A stretch of DNA of 64,000 nucleotides from Brevibacillus composti (GTDB lineage Bacteria > Bacillota > Bacilli > Brevibacillales > Brevibacillaceae): the NCBI RefSeq assembly GCF_016406105.1, contig NZ_CP066308.1:1585501-1649500 (forward strand), in the 5' to 3' direction. The position numbers were made by a program, and so were the translations under genes. Below the pieces are notes generated by a model, which was not told the DNA's origin, searched no databases, and worked only from the letters and a program-made list of their open reading frames with translations. This document shows positions 52,056 to 59,476 of the stretch, one piece after another (position 1 is the first letter of the stretch; every line of letters starts with the position of its first letter).

Positions 52056-52808
52056 ATGTTGCAAAAAAACCGCAAAATCACGTTTATTCTTGCCATTATT
52101 AGTGCTATCATAGGGGTTATGTTGACTATTCAGCTAAGGAGCAACTTCCATCCGATCCACAAGGAGTCGCGGAGCATCGCTGAGCTCCGGGCGACCTTGC
52201 AAAAGGAACTGGAGAAGCATAAAAATCTGTTGGCTGATATATCTAAGTACAACCAACTGTATTATCAGTACGAAACCTCATTGAACGAAGATGAGAGTCT
52301 TTCTGTCATGAAAGAGGAACTGGCTCGCAACCGCAAGCTGGCCGGCATGATCAGCGTGGAAGGCCAGGGAATTGTCTTGCGAATCGTAGATGCTCCCTTG
52401 CTGCCTCTGGAGGAGGGGAGCGAGGAAGAGATCCCGACGGAACCCGTGGTAGGGGGCTACACCATCGACGATGAAGATCTGAGATGGCTGGTCAATACCC
52501 TGTTTGCCAACGGCGCGCAGGCGATCTCGATAAACGGTCACCGGATGGTGGCGACGACGCCGATCCGCTACGTCGGAGATGCGATTCAGATCGACACCAG
52601 AACCATCCAGCCGCCGTACGAGGTGAAAGCGTTGGGTGAACCGGACGTGCTGTTGTCGGCGCTGAAGCTGGAGGGTGTAGAAGAGAACTTTCGCATGGCC
52701 AATAAAGAGATTATCGCCGAAAAGCGGGAGAAGCTGATCATTCCTGCCCACAGGGAGGAACGCCCCATCCGATACATGAAACCAGTCAAAGAAAAAGGAG
52801 AATCCTGA
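52056..52808 (+). CDS. ylxX: DUF881 protein YlxX
   Basis: The 250-residue protein is the second DUF881 paralog. It has a membrane helix (ITFILAIISAIIGVMLTIQL), a coiled coil, and a DUF881 domain (ISVEGQGIVLRIVDAPL, then DEDLRWLVNTLFANGAQAIS). It contains a short acidic insertion (LEEGSEEEIPTEP) that the first paralog lacks. The ATG at 52056 follows AAGGAAGCGTTTCTC; the GTG at 52038 directly after ylxW has no ribosome site. Confidence 0.84.
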   Translation: MLQKNRKITFILAIISAIIGVMLTIQLRSNFHPIHKESRSIAELRATLQKELEKHKNLLADISKYNQLYYQYETSLNEDESLSVMKEELARNRKLAGMISVEGQGIVLRIVDAPLLPLEEGSEEEIPTEPVVGGYTIDDEDLRWLVNTLFANGAQAISINGHRMVATTPIRYVGDAIQIDTRTIQPPYEVKALGEPDVLLSALKLEGVEENFRMANKEIIAEKREKLIIPAHREERPIRYMKPVKEKGES

Positions 52809-52809
52809 C

Positions 52810-53157
52810 ATGTGGCTCCCGCTTATCGGACTCATCCTTGGAATCGCGGTCGGTTTTCTGCTGGATTGGCGTGTTCCGCAAGAATACAGCAGCTACCTGT
52901 CCATCGCTCTGCTGGCGGGACTGGACACGATTTTCGGGGGGATCCGATCCTATCTGGAACGAACCTTTAACGTTCGCATTTTTATGTCCGGCTTTTTCTT
53001 CAACACACTGTTTGCCGCGGGTCTCGCTTTTATCGGCGGGTTCCTCGGCATCGACCTCTACCTTGCAGCGATCGTCGCCTTTGGTGTGCGCTTGTTTAAC
53101 AACCTGGCGGTGATTCGCCGGATCGTCCTCTCCCGCTGGATCAACCAGCAGGAGTAG
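52810..53157 (+). CDS. sbp: Small basic protein Sbp (DUF1290)
   Basis: The 115-residue protein has three membrane segments (LIGLILGIAVGFLL, FMSGFFFNTLFAAGLAFIGG, LYLAAIVAFGVRLF) and the conserved LLAGLDTIFGGIRSYLE. It matches the DUF1290 family, B. subtilis Sbp, located between the ylxWX pair and ftsA. Function is unknown. The start follows AAAGGAGAATCCTGAC. Confidence 0.92.
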   Translation: MWLPLIGLILGIAVGFLLDWRVPQEYSSYLSIALLAGLDTIFGGIRSYLERTFNVRIFMSGFFFNTLFAAGLAFIGGFLGIDLYLAAIVAFGVRLFNNLAVIRRIVLSRWINQQE

Positions 53158-53216
53158 AGTCTCATGTTCCGTTGGGAAAAAGGTCATATTTTTACAAAAA
53201 GTCGTGTGAAAAAAAA

Positions 53217-53244
53217 GGGAATGGTAATCCTGTGTTGAATTATG
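53217..53244 (+). promoter_or_regulatory. Candidate sigma-H-type promoter before ftsA
   Basis: GGGAATG (53218-53224) and GAATTA (53238-53243), 13 bases apart, resemble the sigma-H pattern (AGGAWWW, then GAAT). In B. subtilis one ftsAZ promoter is sigma-H-dependent and raises FtsZ at the start of sporulation. The match is partial. Confidence 0.35.
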
Positions 53245-53302
53245 TACGCAGATGTATTCACTACACGATGACTAAAGACGTAGCAAGGGAGGTGTCACAG
53301 GT

Positions 53303-54559
53303 TTGGTAAGCAATGAACTCATCGTCAGCCTAGATATCGGAACCTCGAAAGTACGCGTCATGATCGGCGAGGTAAACAACGGTTCCATCAACATCATCGG
53401 AGTCGGACAAGCACACTCGGAAGGAATCAAAAAGGGTGTGATTGTCGACATCGACCAAACTGTGCATGCCATCCGGGAAGCTGTCGACCATGCCGAGCGC
53501 ATGGTTGGGGTATCGATTGACGAAGTGTATGTCGGTATCACAGGAAACCACATTGAGCTGCATGAAACACAAGGGGTTGTCGCTGTATCCAGCGAAGACC
53601 GTGAAATACGAGAGGAAGACATCCAAAGAGTCATTCAGGCAGCAAAGGTTGTTGCCATACCACCTGACCGGGAAATTATCGAAGTCGTACCGAAGGAATA
53701 CATTGTCGATGGACAAGGTGGCATCAAAGACCCGCGTGGCATGATCGGCGTCCGTTTGGAGATGGAAGGCACGATCGTTACCGGGTCAAAGACGGTCGTA
53801 CATAACATTGTGCGTTGTACAGAACGGACAAATCTGCACGTATCCGGAATATTCCTGCAGCCTCTGGCCTCTAGCACGGTGGCTCTCTCCAAGGACGACA
53901 AGAACATGGGTGTCGTCCTGGTAGACATCGGTGCCGGTTCTACGACGATCGGTGTATTCGAACAGGGAAAACTGGCGGCGACCACCGTTATCGGGGTGGG
54001 AGGCGACCATATTACCAATGACATCGCTCTGGGACTTCGGACCCACACCGATGTGGCGGAACGAATCAAGACGAAAAACGGTTGCGCCCTGATTGATGAA
54101 GCTTCTGAGGATGTTAAGTTCAAGGTAACCCGTATTGGCAGTGATGTGGAGAAACAGTTTACTCAGGTGGATCTGGCAAATATTATTGAGCCGCGAGCGG
54201 CAGAGATTCTCAATCTCGTGGAAGACGCCGTGTACAAACTGGGCTACCACGATGACATCGCTGGCGGGTACGTCCTGACGGGCGGCACCGTAGCCATGCC
54301 GGGATTCTTGGAGCTGGCAAAAGAAGAGCTGGACGCGCCTGTTCGCGTAGCGATTCCCGATTACATCGGCGTCAGAGACCCCGCTTACACGACAGGCGTT
54401 GGTTTGATTCAGTACGCCCTGCAGCAAATGGAGCGCCGCAGTGTGCGGATGGCTCCGCCAGCGTTTAAAGGGGGACAAAAGTCACAGGCCTCCTCGAAAG
54501 GTAGAGAAGGCGGCGGCTTGATGGAGAAAGTGAAAAACTGGTTTAGTGAGTTCATCTAA
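53303..54559 (+). CDS. ftsA: Cell division protein FtsA
   Basis: The 418-residue actin-like protein anchors FtsZ to the membrane. It has the phosphate-1 loop SLDIGTSKVRVMIGE, the 1C domain (VAIPPDREIIEVVPKEYIVD), VLVDIGAGSTTIGVFEQG (phosphate-2) and GGYVLTGGTVAMPGF (adenosine motif). The C-terminal amphipathic helix MEKVKNWFSEFI is the membrane-targeting sequence. The TTG at 53303 follows GGGAGGTGTCACAGGT. Confidence 0.94.
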   Translation: MVSNELIVSLDIGTSKVRVMIGEVNNGSINIIGVGQAHSEGIKKGVIVDIDQTVHAIREAVDHAERMVGVSIDEVYVGITGNHIELHETQGVVAVSSEDREIREEDIQRVIQAAKVVAIPPDREIIEVVPKEYIVDGQGGIKDPRGMIGVRLEMEGTIVTGSKTVVHNIVRCTERTNLHVSGIFLQPLASSTVALSKDDKNMGVVLVDIGAGSTTIGVFEQGKLAATTVIGVGGDHITNDIALGLRTHTDVAERIKTKNGCALIDEASEDVKFKVTRIGSDVEKQFTQVDLANIIEPRAAEILNLVEDAVYKLGYHDDIAGGYVLTGGTVAMPGFLELAKEELDAPVRVAIPDYIGVRDPAYTTGVGLIQYALQQMERRSVRMAPPAFKGGQKSQASSKGREGGGLMEKVKNWFSEFI

Positions 54560-54667
54560 ACATGAATGGTGACCGCAATACTCCGAATTTGGTGAAGAGA
54601 CCGATTCGCCATGCAGCTTCACCACACAGAAAGCTTTTCTCAAGTTGAATTGGGGAGGACTAGCAAG

Positions 54668-55819
54668 ATGCTGGAATTTGATATGGATATGGAATCCTAT
54701 GCGCGAATTAAAGTGATTGGTTGCGGCGGTGGCGGAAGCAATGCCGTAAACCGAATGATTGCCGGCGGTGTGAGAGGAGTAGAATTTATTACTCTGAACA
54801 CAGACGCGCAAGCTCTGCAACTCTCCAGTGCTGACATCAAGCTGCAGATCGGAGAAAAGTTGACTCGTGGACTGGGGGCAGGTGCCAACCCGGAAATCGG
54901 AAAAAAAGCAGCTGAGGAAAGTCGCGATATCATCGAAAATGCGCTGCGCGGTGCAGACATGGTATTCGTCACAGCCGGAATGGGCGGCGGAACCGGTACG
55001 GGTGCAGCTCCTGTCGTCGCGGAAATCGCAAAAGAACTGGGCGCCCTGACCGTAGGGGTCGTGACTCGTCCGTTTTCCTTTGAAGGACGCAAGCGTTCCA
55101 TGCAGGGTGAACTGGGGATCGCAGCACTGAAGGAAAAGGTAGATACTCTGATTGTCATTCCGAACGATCGCCTGCTGGAGATCGTAGACAAAAATACACC
55201 GATGCTGGAAGCCTTCCGCGCAGCGGACAACATCCTGCGTCAAGGTGTACAAGGGATATCCGATTTGATTGCCACGCCAGGTTTGATCAACCTGGATTTT
55301 GCTGACGTCAAAACGATTATGACGGAGCGCGGCTCTGCACTGATGGGAATTGGGATCGGCAGCGGTGAGAACCGGGCAGCCGAAGCAGCCAGACACGCGA
55401 TCTCCAGCCCGCTGCTGGAGACGTCGATCGACGGCGCGCGCGGTGTGATCATGAATATTACAGGCGGTACCAACCTCAGCCTGTATGAAGTAAACGAAGC
55501 TGCGGACATTGTGTCTTCCGCAGCAGACCTGGAAGTGAACATGATTTTCGGGGCGGTCATTAACGAAGACCTGAAAAACGAGATTATCGTCACGGTGATT
55601 GCGACCGGTTTCGAAGACAATCAGCGTCAAAACCAGAACGCTGCCGCTCGCCGCGTACAGCAGCCTGTCCAAACCGGCAGCCGCCCGACGCCGATTTCCA
55701 ACACGGCACAGCCGCGAGCCAAAGAAGAGGAAGAAGAGAGATCCATTTTCTCCATGAGCAATCTGGACAATCTGGACATTCCCGCCTTCCTGCGCAACCG
55801 CAGACGCAACAAAAAGTAA
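54668..55819 (+). CDS. ftsZ: Cell division GTPase FtsZ
   Basis: The 383-residue tubulin-like GTPase forms the Z ring. It shows [18 protein letters not shown], the GTP-binding signature [20 protein letters not shown] (from about residue 105) and FADVKTIM (T7 loop region). It ends in the conserved C-terminal peptide [16 protein letters not shown], which binds FtsA and SepF, both encoded in this window. The ATG at 54668 follows GGGAGGACTAGCAAG. Confidence 0.97.
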   Translation: MLEFDMDMESYARIKVIGCGGGGSNAVNRMIAGGVRGVEFITLNTDAQALQLSSADIKLQIGEKLTRGLGAGANPEIGKKAAEESRDIIENALRGADMVFVTAGMGGGTGTGAAPVVAEIAKELGALTVGVVTRPFSFEGRKRSMQGELGIAALKEKVDTLIVIPNDRLLEIVDKNTPMLEAFRAADNILRQGVQGISDLIATPGLINLDFADVKTIMTERGSALMGIGIGSGENRAAEAARHAISSPLLETSIDGARGVIMNITGGTNLSLYEVNEAADIVSSAADLEVNMIFGAVINEDLKNEIIVTVIATGFEDNQRQNQNAAARRVQQPVQTGSRPTPISNTAQPRAKEEEEERSIFSMSNLDNLDIPAFLRNRRRNKK

Positions 55820-55882
55820 ACCTGAACGAAGACGCTGCATGCATTCTTATTGAGTGCAGCCGTCCAAGTGTAAGACAGAAAG

Positions 55883-55911
55883 CCTTGTTCCTTCGGGAGC
55901 AAGGTTTTTTT
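55883..55911 (+). terminator. Terminator after ftsZ
   Basis: CCTTGTTCC pairs with GGAGCAAGG (one G-U pair) around TTCG and is followed by TTTTTTT. Confidence 0.88.
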
Positions 55912-55918
55912 GGTTCAA

Positions 55919-56150
55919 GTAACGGTTCAGCAGTGAGAAGAAGCATGCTTCCCTGCTCAGCTCCGGGTTCCGCCCGCGGGGAAGCATGGACTGTCCGCTC
56001 CGTGACGATTTGCGAGGGAGTCGCAAAAGGAGCAACGCTAACGAGGTCATCCCACGTTGCGCTCCTGTTTCTCGCAAATCGCCACTCCGCTCAGCAGGGC
56101 TCCACTCGCACCGCAGGGAAACATGCTTCTTCTCACAATAGCCCCGTTAC
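55919..56150. repeat. 232-bp imperfect palindrome after ftsZ
   Basis: GTAACGG (55919-55925) matches CCGTTAC (56144-56150) in reverse complement. GTGAGAAGAAGCATG (55933-55947) and the following TTCCCTGC match the arm at 56113-56136 with one mismatch. Inner arms GATTTGCGAG (56007-56016) and CTCGCAAATC (56071-56080) also pair, as does AGGAGC-AACG with CGTTGCGCTCCT (56055-56066). No reading frame is convincing. It could be a MITE-like element, a long hairpin RNA or a fold-back repeat. I see no clear target-site duplication. Confidence 0.75.
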
Positions 56151-56203
56151 TCGTGACTCAAGGGATAAGGTAACTCGTTATCGTCATAAATGCTCTCCTA
56201 TCA

Positions 56204-56557
56204 TTATAAATACCCTTCGCCAGTAGCGCCCCGATACCTGTGAGTGTGGCCGTCATCATAAGAGGTCTGGCCAGAAAATCCATGATAATGTCCGCCGTCC
56301 GGAAGCCGAATGGGCGGACCTGTCCATCCCCGGAAACGGTGAACATGTCCGTCATCATAGGAGGTGGTGCCTTCGTAGTAATGGATGTGACCATCATCGG
56401 TCCCCTGATATGGCGTGGAGGTACGACCCCTCACCTGATGGCGATGACCGTCGTCCAAACTGGTTCTTGTCGAATAGGAATGGATATGACCGGGAAGATC
56501 GGCAAAGCGGATAAAGCGGATGTCATGACTGTGGGCATCCGTTTTTCTTTTTTTCAC
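56204..56557 (-). CDS. YmaF-like histidine-rich repeat protein
   Basis: The 117-residue protein consists of repeated units with an HxH core: DGHRHQVRG, DGHIHYYEG, DGHVHRFRG, GGHYHGFSG and DGHTHRYRG, each about 18-22 residues and preceded by T-SYDD or similar. This is the YmaF family pattern. The paired histidines suggest metal binding, but the function is unknown. There is no signal peptide. The start at 56557 is a GTG with a weak GCAGGG upstream, so the start is less sure than the frame. It lies on the minus strand between ftsZ and spoIIGA, in the slot where B. subtilis has bpr. Confidence 0.78.
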   Translation of the reverse strand: MKKRKTDAHSHDIRFIRFADLPGHIHSYSTRTSLDDGHRHQVRGRTSTPYQGTDDGHIHYYEGTTSYDDGHVHRFRGWTGPPIRLPDGGHYHGFSGQTSYDDGHTHRYRGATGEGYL

Positions 56558-56679
56558 GCACAGATCCCTGCCTCTCTGATGGGTTTCCTACATCAAATGC
56601 AGCCCGGGATGCTTTGGAAACAGGGGGATTGCCTATTCTCAAATTCTCTACAAAAAATCCGAAAAAACACGGTCAAGAA

Positions 56680-56712
56680 TTGACAGACTTTACATACACA
56701 TTGATATATACT
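56680..56712 (+). promoter_or_regulatory. Candidate spoIIG promoter with wide spacer
   Basis: TTGACA (56680-56685) is a perfect -35 and TATACT (56707-56712) a five-of-six -10, but they are 21 bases apart. The B. subtilis spoIIG promoter is known for an abnormally long spacer (22 bases) that Spo0A overcomes. Possible Spo0A-box remnants lie just upstream (around GGTCAAGAATTGACAG). Confidence 0.6.
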
Positions 56713-56810
56713 GGCCTTGGCTGATGAGCAAGGCAATATGGGACATGGTTGATCATGGATAAAGGTAGGTGTGGCCTGGTCTTTTCTGTGTGATCGGGGG
56801 TGGTCGCGGA

Positions 56811-57773
56811 GTGATTGTGTATCTCGATATCATTCTACTCCTCAATATTGCCATTGATACCATGCTTTTATGGTTTACGGCTTATTTTCGCAAAGAGCGG
56901 GTGCGATGGTGGAGGATAATTCTTGCATCCTTATTTGGATCAACCTATCTCGCCTTTTTCTTTTTTCCCGTCTTTGCGCCGATGTACCAATGGTCAGTGA
57001 AATTGCTGTTTTCCGTCATGATGCTGTGGATTGCCTTTGGCCATCGGAGGCTGCTGGCATTCTGTCATAATCTGATCATCTTCTATTTCGTCGCCTTTGT
57101 TTTTGGCGGAGGAGTATTTGGTCTGCAGTATTTTCTCTCGACCCGAAATGAGGTCATCAGTGAGTTGGTAACCGTCCACAATGACGGTTTTGGCGTCGGA
57201 TTTACGCCGACCCTGGCGATTTTGCTGGCGGGTTTTGCCTTTATGTTTTTCCTCAGCAAGCAGAGCTACGCCGCGATCCAGCAGCCACGCCGCGTCGAAG
57301 CGGTGCTGGCAGAAGTCCGCATCCAGCTCGCGGGCGAAACGGTCTTGTGCCGAGGCCTCATCGATACCGGGAACCAGCTGCATGAACCGATTACCCGCAA
57401 TCCCGTGATGATCGTAGAGGGCAGTCTGCTCACACATATCCTGCCTGCGGCGCTAATCGGGCTCATTCGCCAAACGGAAGGGGGCCTGAACCAAATGGAA
57501 GGCGTCTGGGATGAGCTGCCGCTTGAATGGCAATCGCGCCTCAGGCTGGTTCCGTATCGGAGCGTCGCCAGCGGGATGAGTTTTCTGGTTGCCATCAAAC
57601 CGGATGAAGTCCTGGTGGTTCAGGAGGGCAGACGGTTTCTCCATAAAAAAGTTCTGGTCGGTCTCAATCCCCTGCCGCTTGCGGCGGACGGGCAATACCA
57701 GGCCATCGTGCATCCCGCGATGATCGAGACCCCCACCGAAGAAGAATATCCAGTACGCGAACAGGAGGGCTAA
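56811..57773 (+). CDS. spoIIGA: Sporulation sigma-E processing protease SpoIIGA
   Basis: The 320-residue membrane protease cleaves the pro-sequence of sigma-E in the mother cell after a forespore signal. The N-terminal half has five membrane segments ([19 protein letters not shown], then [12 protein letters not shown] and others). The soluble half holds the aspartic-protease motif [11 protein letters not shown] with Asp185. The GTG at 56811 follows GGGGGTGGTCGCGGA and gives the family N-terminus. Its substrate gene sigE follows after five bases. Confidence 0.92.
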   Translation: MIVYLDIILLLNIAIDTMLLWFTAYFRKERVRWWRIILASLFGSTYLAFFFFPVFAPMYQWSVKLLFSVMMLWIAFGHRRLLAFCHNLIIFYFVAFVFGGGVFGLQYFLSTRNEVISELVTVHNDGFGVGFTPTLAILLAGFAFMFFLSKQSYAAIQQPRRVEAVLAEVRIQLAGETVLCRGLIDTGNQLHEPITRNPVMIVEGSLLTHILPAALIGLIRQTEGGLNQMEGVWDELPLEWQSRLRLVPYRSVASGMSFLVAIKPDEVLVVQEGRRFLHKKVLVGLNPLPLAADGQYQAIVHPAMIETPTEEEYPVREQEG

Positions 57774-57778
57774 CGATT

Positions 57779-58501
57779 ATGTATGTAAAACTTCGCCTAC
57801 AATTACAATTACTCTGGTACCGTTTCCTGCTGTGGACTGGTGCACGGGCAGAGGAGATCTACTACATTGGCGGGAGTGAGGCATTGCCGCCGCCGCTCAC
57901 GAGAGAAGAGGAAGAAATCCTGCTCGGACGGCTTCCCTCGGGGGACCCCGCCGTTCGCGGCATGCTGATTGAGCGCAATTTGCGTCTCGTGGTCTACATT
58001 GCCCGCAAATTTGAGAATACGGGGATTAACATCGAGGATCTGGTCAGCATCGGCACCATCGGGCTGATTAAAGCCGTAAATACCTTTGACCCCGAAAAGA
58101 ATATCAAGCTAGCTACATACGCCTCGCGCTGTATCGAGAATGAGATTTTGATGTACTTGCGCCGTAACAACAAAATCCGTTCGGAGGTTTCTTTTGATGA
58201 ACCGCTGAATATCGATTGGGATGGCAATGAGCTTTTGCTCTCCGATGTACTGGGGACGGAGAACGACACCATCTACAAGAATATTGAAGACCAGGTGGAC
58301 CGCAAGCTGCTGAAAAAAGCGCTTGACAAGCTGACCGAGCGGGAGCGGGTCATCATGGAGCTGCGCTTCGGCCTGGCGGGTGAAGAGGAGAAGACGCAGA
58401 AGGATGTCGCCGACCTTTTGGGCATCTCGCAATCCTATATTTCGCGCTTGGAAAAGCGAATTATAAAACGGTTGCGAAAAGAATTCAACAAAATGGTGTA
58501 A
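57779..58501 (+). CDS. sigE: RNA polymerase sigma-E, pro form
   Basis: The 240-residue mother-cell sigma factor starts with a pro-sequence of about 27 residues that is amphipathic ([20 protein letters not shown]) and is removed by SpoIIGA near AEEIYYIGG. Region 2 carries [20 protein letters not shown] and [20 protein letters not shown]; region 4 ends with [20 protein letters not shown]. It drives the early mother-cell programme. It is transcribed with spoIIGA. Confidence 0.97.
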   Translation: MYVKLRLQLQLLWYRFLLWTGARAEEIYYIGGSEALPPPLTREEEEILLGRLPSGDPAVRGMLIERNLRLVVYIARKFENTGINIEDLVSIGTIGLIKAVNTFDPEKNIKLATYASRCIENEILMYLRRNNKIRSEVSFDEPLNIDWDGNELLLSDVLGTENDTIYKNIEDQVDRKLLKKALDKLTERERVIMELRFGLAGEEEKTQKDVADLLGISQSYISRLEKRIIKRLRKEFNKMV

Positions 58502-58502
58502 C

Positions 58503-58531
58503 GCATATTTTCCAAATCGAGGGAGATACTG
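58503..58531 (+). promoter_or_regulatory. Candidate sigma-F-type promoter before sigG
   Basis: GCATA (58503-58507) and GGAGATACTG (58522-58531), 14 bases apart, resemble the sigma-F pattern (GYWTA, then GGNNANAMTW). In B. subtilis spoIIIG is transcribed by sigma-F in the forespore. Spacing is one base short of typical. Confidence 0.45.
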
Positions 58532-58649
58532 TTCCTAAACCGCGCCAGAGAGTGGGCATTTGCCCCTCTCTCGTCCGGGGACGCGTCAACACGCGGGCTT
58601 TCGAGACAACCGGGTTAGGAACTTTTTCTTGCTTCGAGGAGGGAAAGAC

Positions 58650-59429
58650 GTGACGCGCAATAAGGTAGAGATTTGCGGGGTAGACACCTCCAAGCTTCCG
58701 GTGTTGACCAACAAAGAGATGCGGGAACTGTTTGAGCGCTTGCAGGGCGGCGAGCTCTCCGCACGGGAAAAGCTCGTCAATGGCAACCTGCGTCTGGTTC
58801 TTAGCGTGATTCAGCGCTTCAACAATCGCGGCGAGTTCGTTGACGATCTGTTTCAGGTAGGATGCATCGGACTGATGAAGGCTATCGACAATTTTGATCT
58901 CGGACAGAACGTGAAATTTTCCACCTATGCTGTCCCCATGATCATCGGGGAAATTCGCCGCTATCTGCGGGACAACAACCCCATTCGCGTCTCGCGTTCC
59001 TTGCGGGATATCGCGTACAAGGCCCTGCAGGTCAGAGACAATCTGACCAACAAGCATTCGCGAGAGCCGACCATCATGGAAATCTCGCAGGAACTGAATG
59101 TTCCCAAGGAAGATGTAGTTTTTGCACTGGATGCCATCCAGGACCCGGTTTCCCTGTTTGAGCCGATCTATCAGGACGGGGGCGATCCCATCTACGTGAT
59201 GGACCAGATCAGCGATGAGAAGAACAAGGATGTCATCTGGGTGGAGGAAATCGCCTTGCGCGAGGGCATGCAGCGCCTGGGCGAACGCGAAAAAATGATC
59301 ATCTCCATGAGATTCTACGAGGGGAAGACGCAAATGGAGGTCGCCGAAGAAATCGGCATCTCTCAAGCGCAGGTCTCCCGTCTGGAAAAGGCGGCCATCG
59401 CCCATATGCAAAAACACGTGCAATCGTAA
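58650..59429 (+). CDS. sigG: RNA polymerase sigma-G
   Basis: The 259-residue late forespore sigma factor has the family N-terminus RNKVEICGVDTSKLPVLTN, region 2 (NGNLRLVLSVIQRFNNRGEF, VKFSTYAVPMIIGEIRRYLR) and region 4 (VAEEIGISQAQVSRLEKAAI). Its length agrees with the 260-residue B. subtilis protein. The GTG at 58650 follows AGGAGGGAAAGAC. It sits behind sigE, as in other Bacillales, and has a possible own promoter. An intron occupies the site after its terminator. Confidence 0.96.
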   Translation: MTRNKVEICGVDTSKLPVLTNKEMRELFERLQGGELSAREKLVNGNLRLVLSVIQRFNNRGEFVDDLFQVGCIGLMKAIDNFDLGQNVKFSTYAVPMIIGEIRRYLRDNNPIRVSRSLRDIAYKALQVRDNLTNKHSREPTIMEISQELNVPKEDVVFALDAIQDPVSLFEPIYQDGGDPIYVMDQISDEKNKDVIWVEEIALREGMQRLGEREKMIISMRFYEGKTQMEVAEEIGISQAQVSRLEKAAIAHMQKHVQS

Positions 59430-59446
59430 CGATTTATCTGATGCGA

Positions 59447-59476
59447 CCCTGCGGAGGCCAACGCGGGGTTTTTCTT
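59447..59476 (+). terminator. Terminator of sigG, intron target
   Basis: CCCTGCG (59447-59453) pairs with CGCGGGG (59462-59468, one G-U pair) around a short loop, followed by TTTTTCTT. The second intron begins at the next base. Confidence 0.85.

Noticed and set aside
55820..56203. Small protein-coding genes in the gap after ftsZ
   Set aside because: The short frames there lack ribosome sites and overlap the palindrome, and none resembles a known protein.
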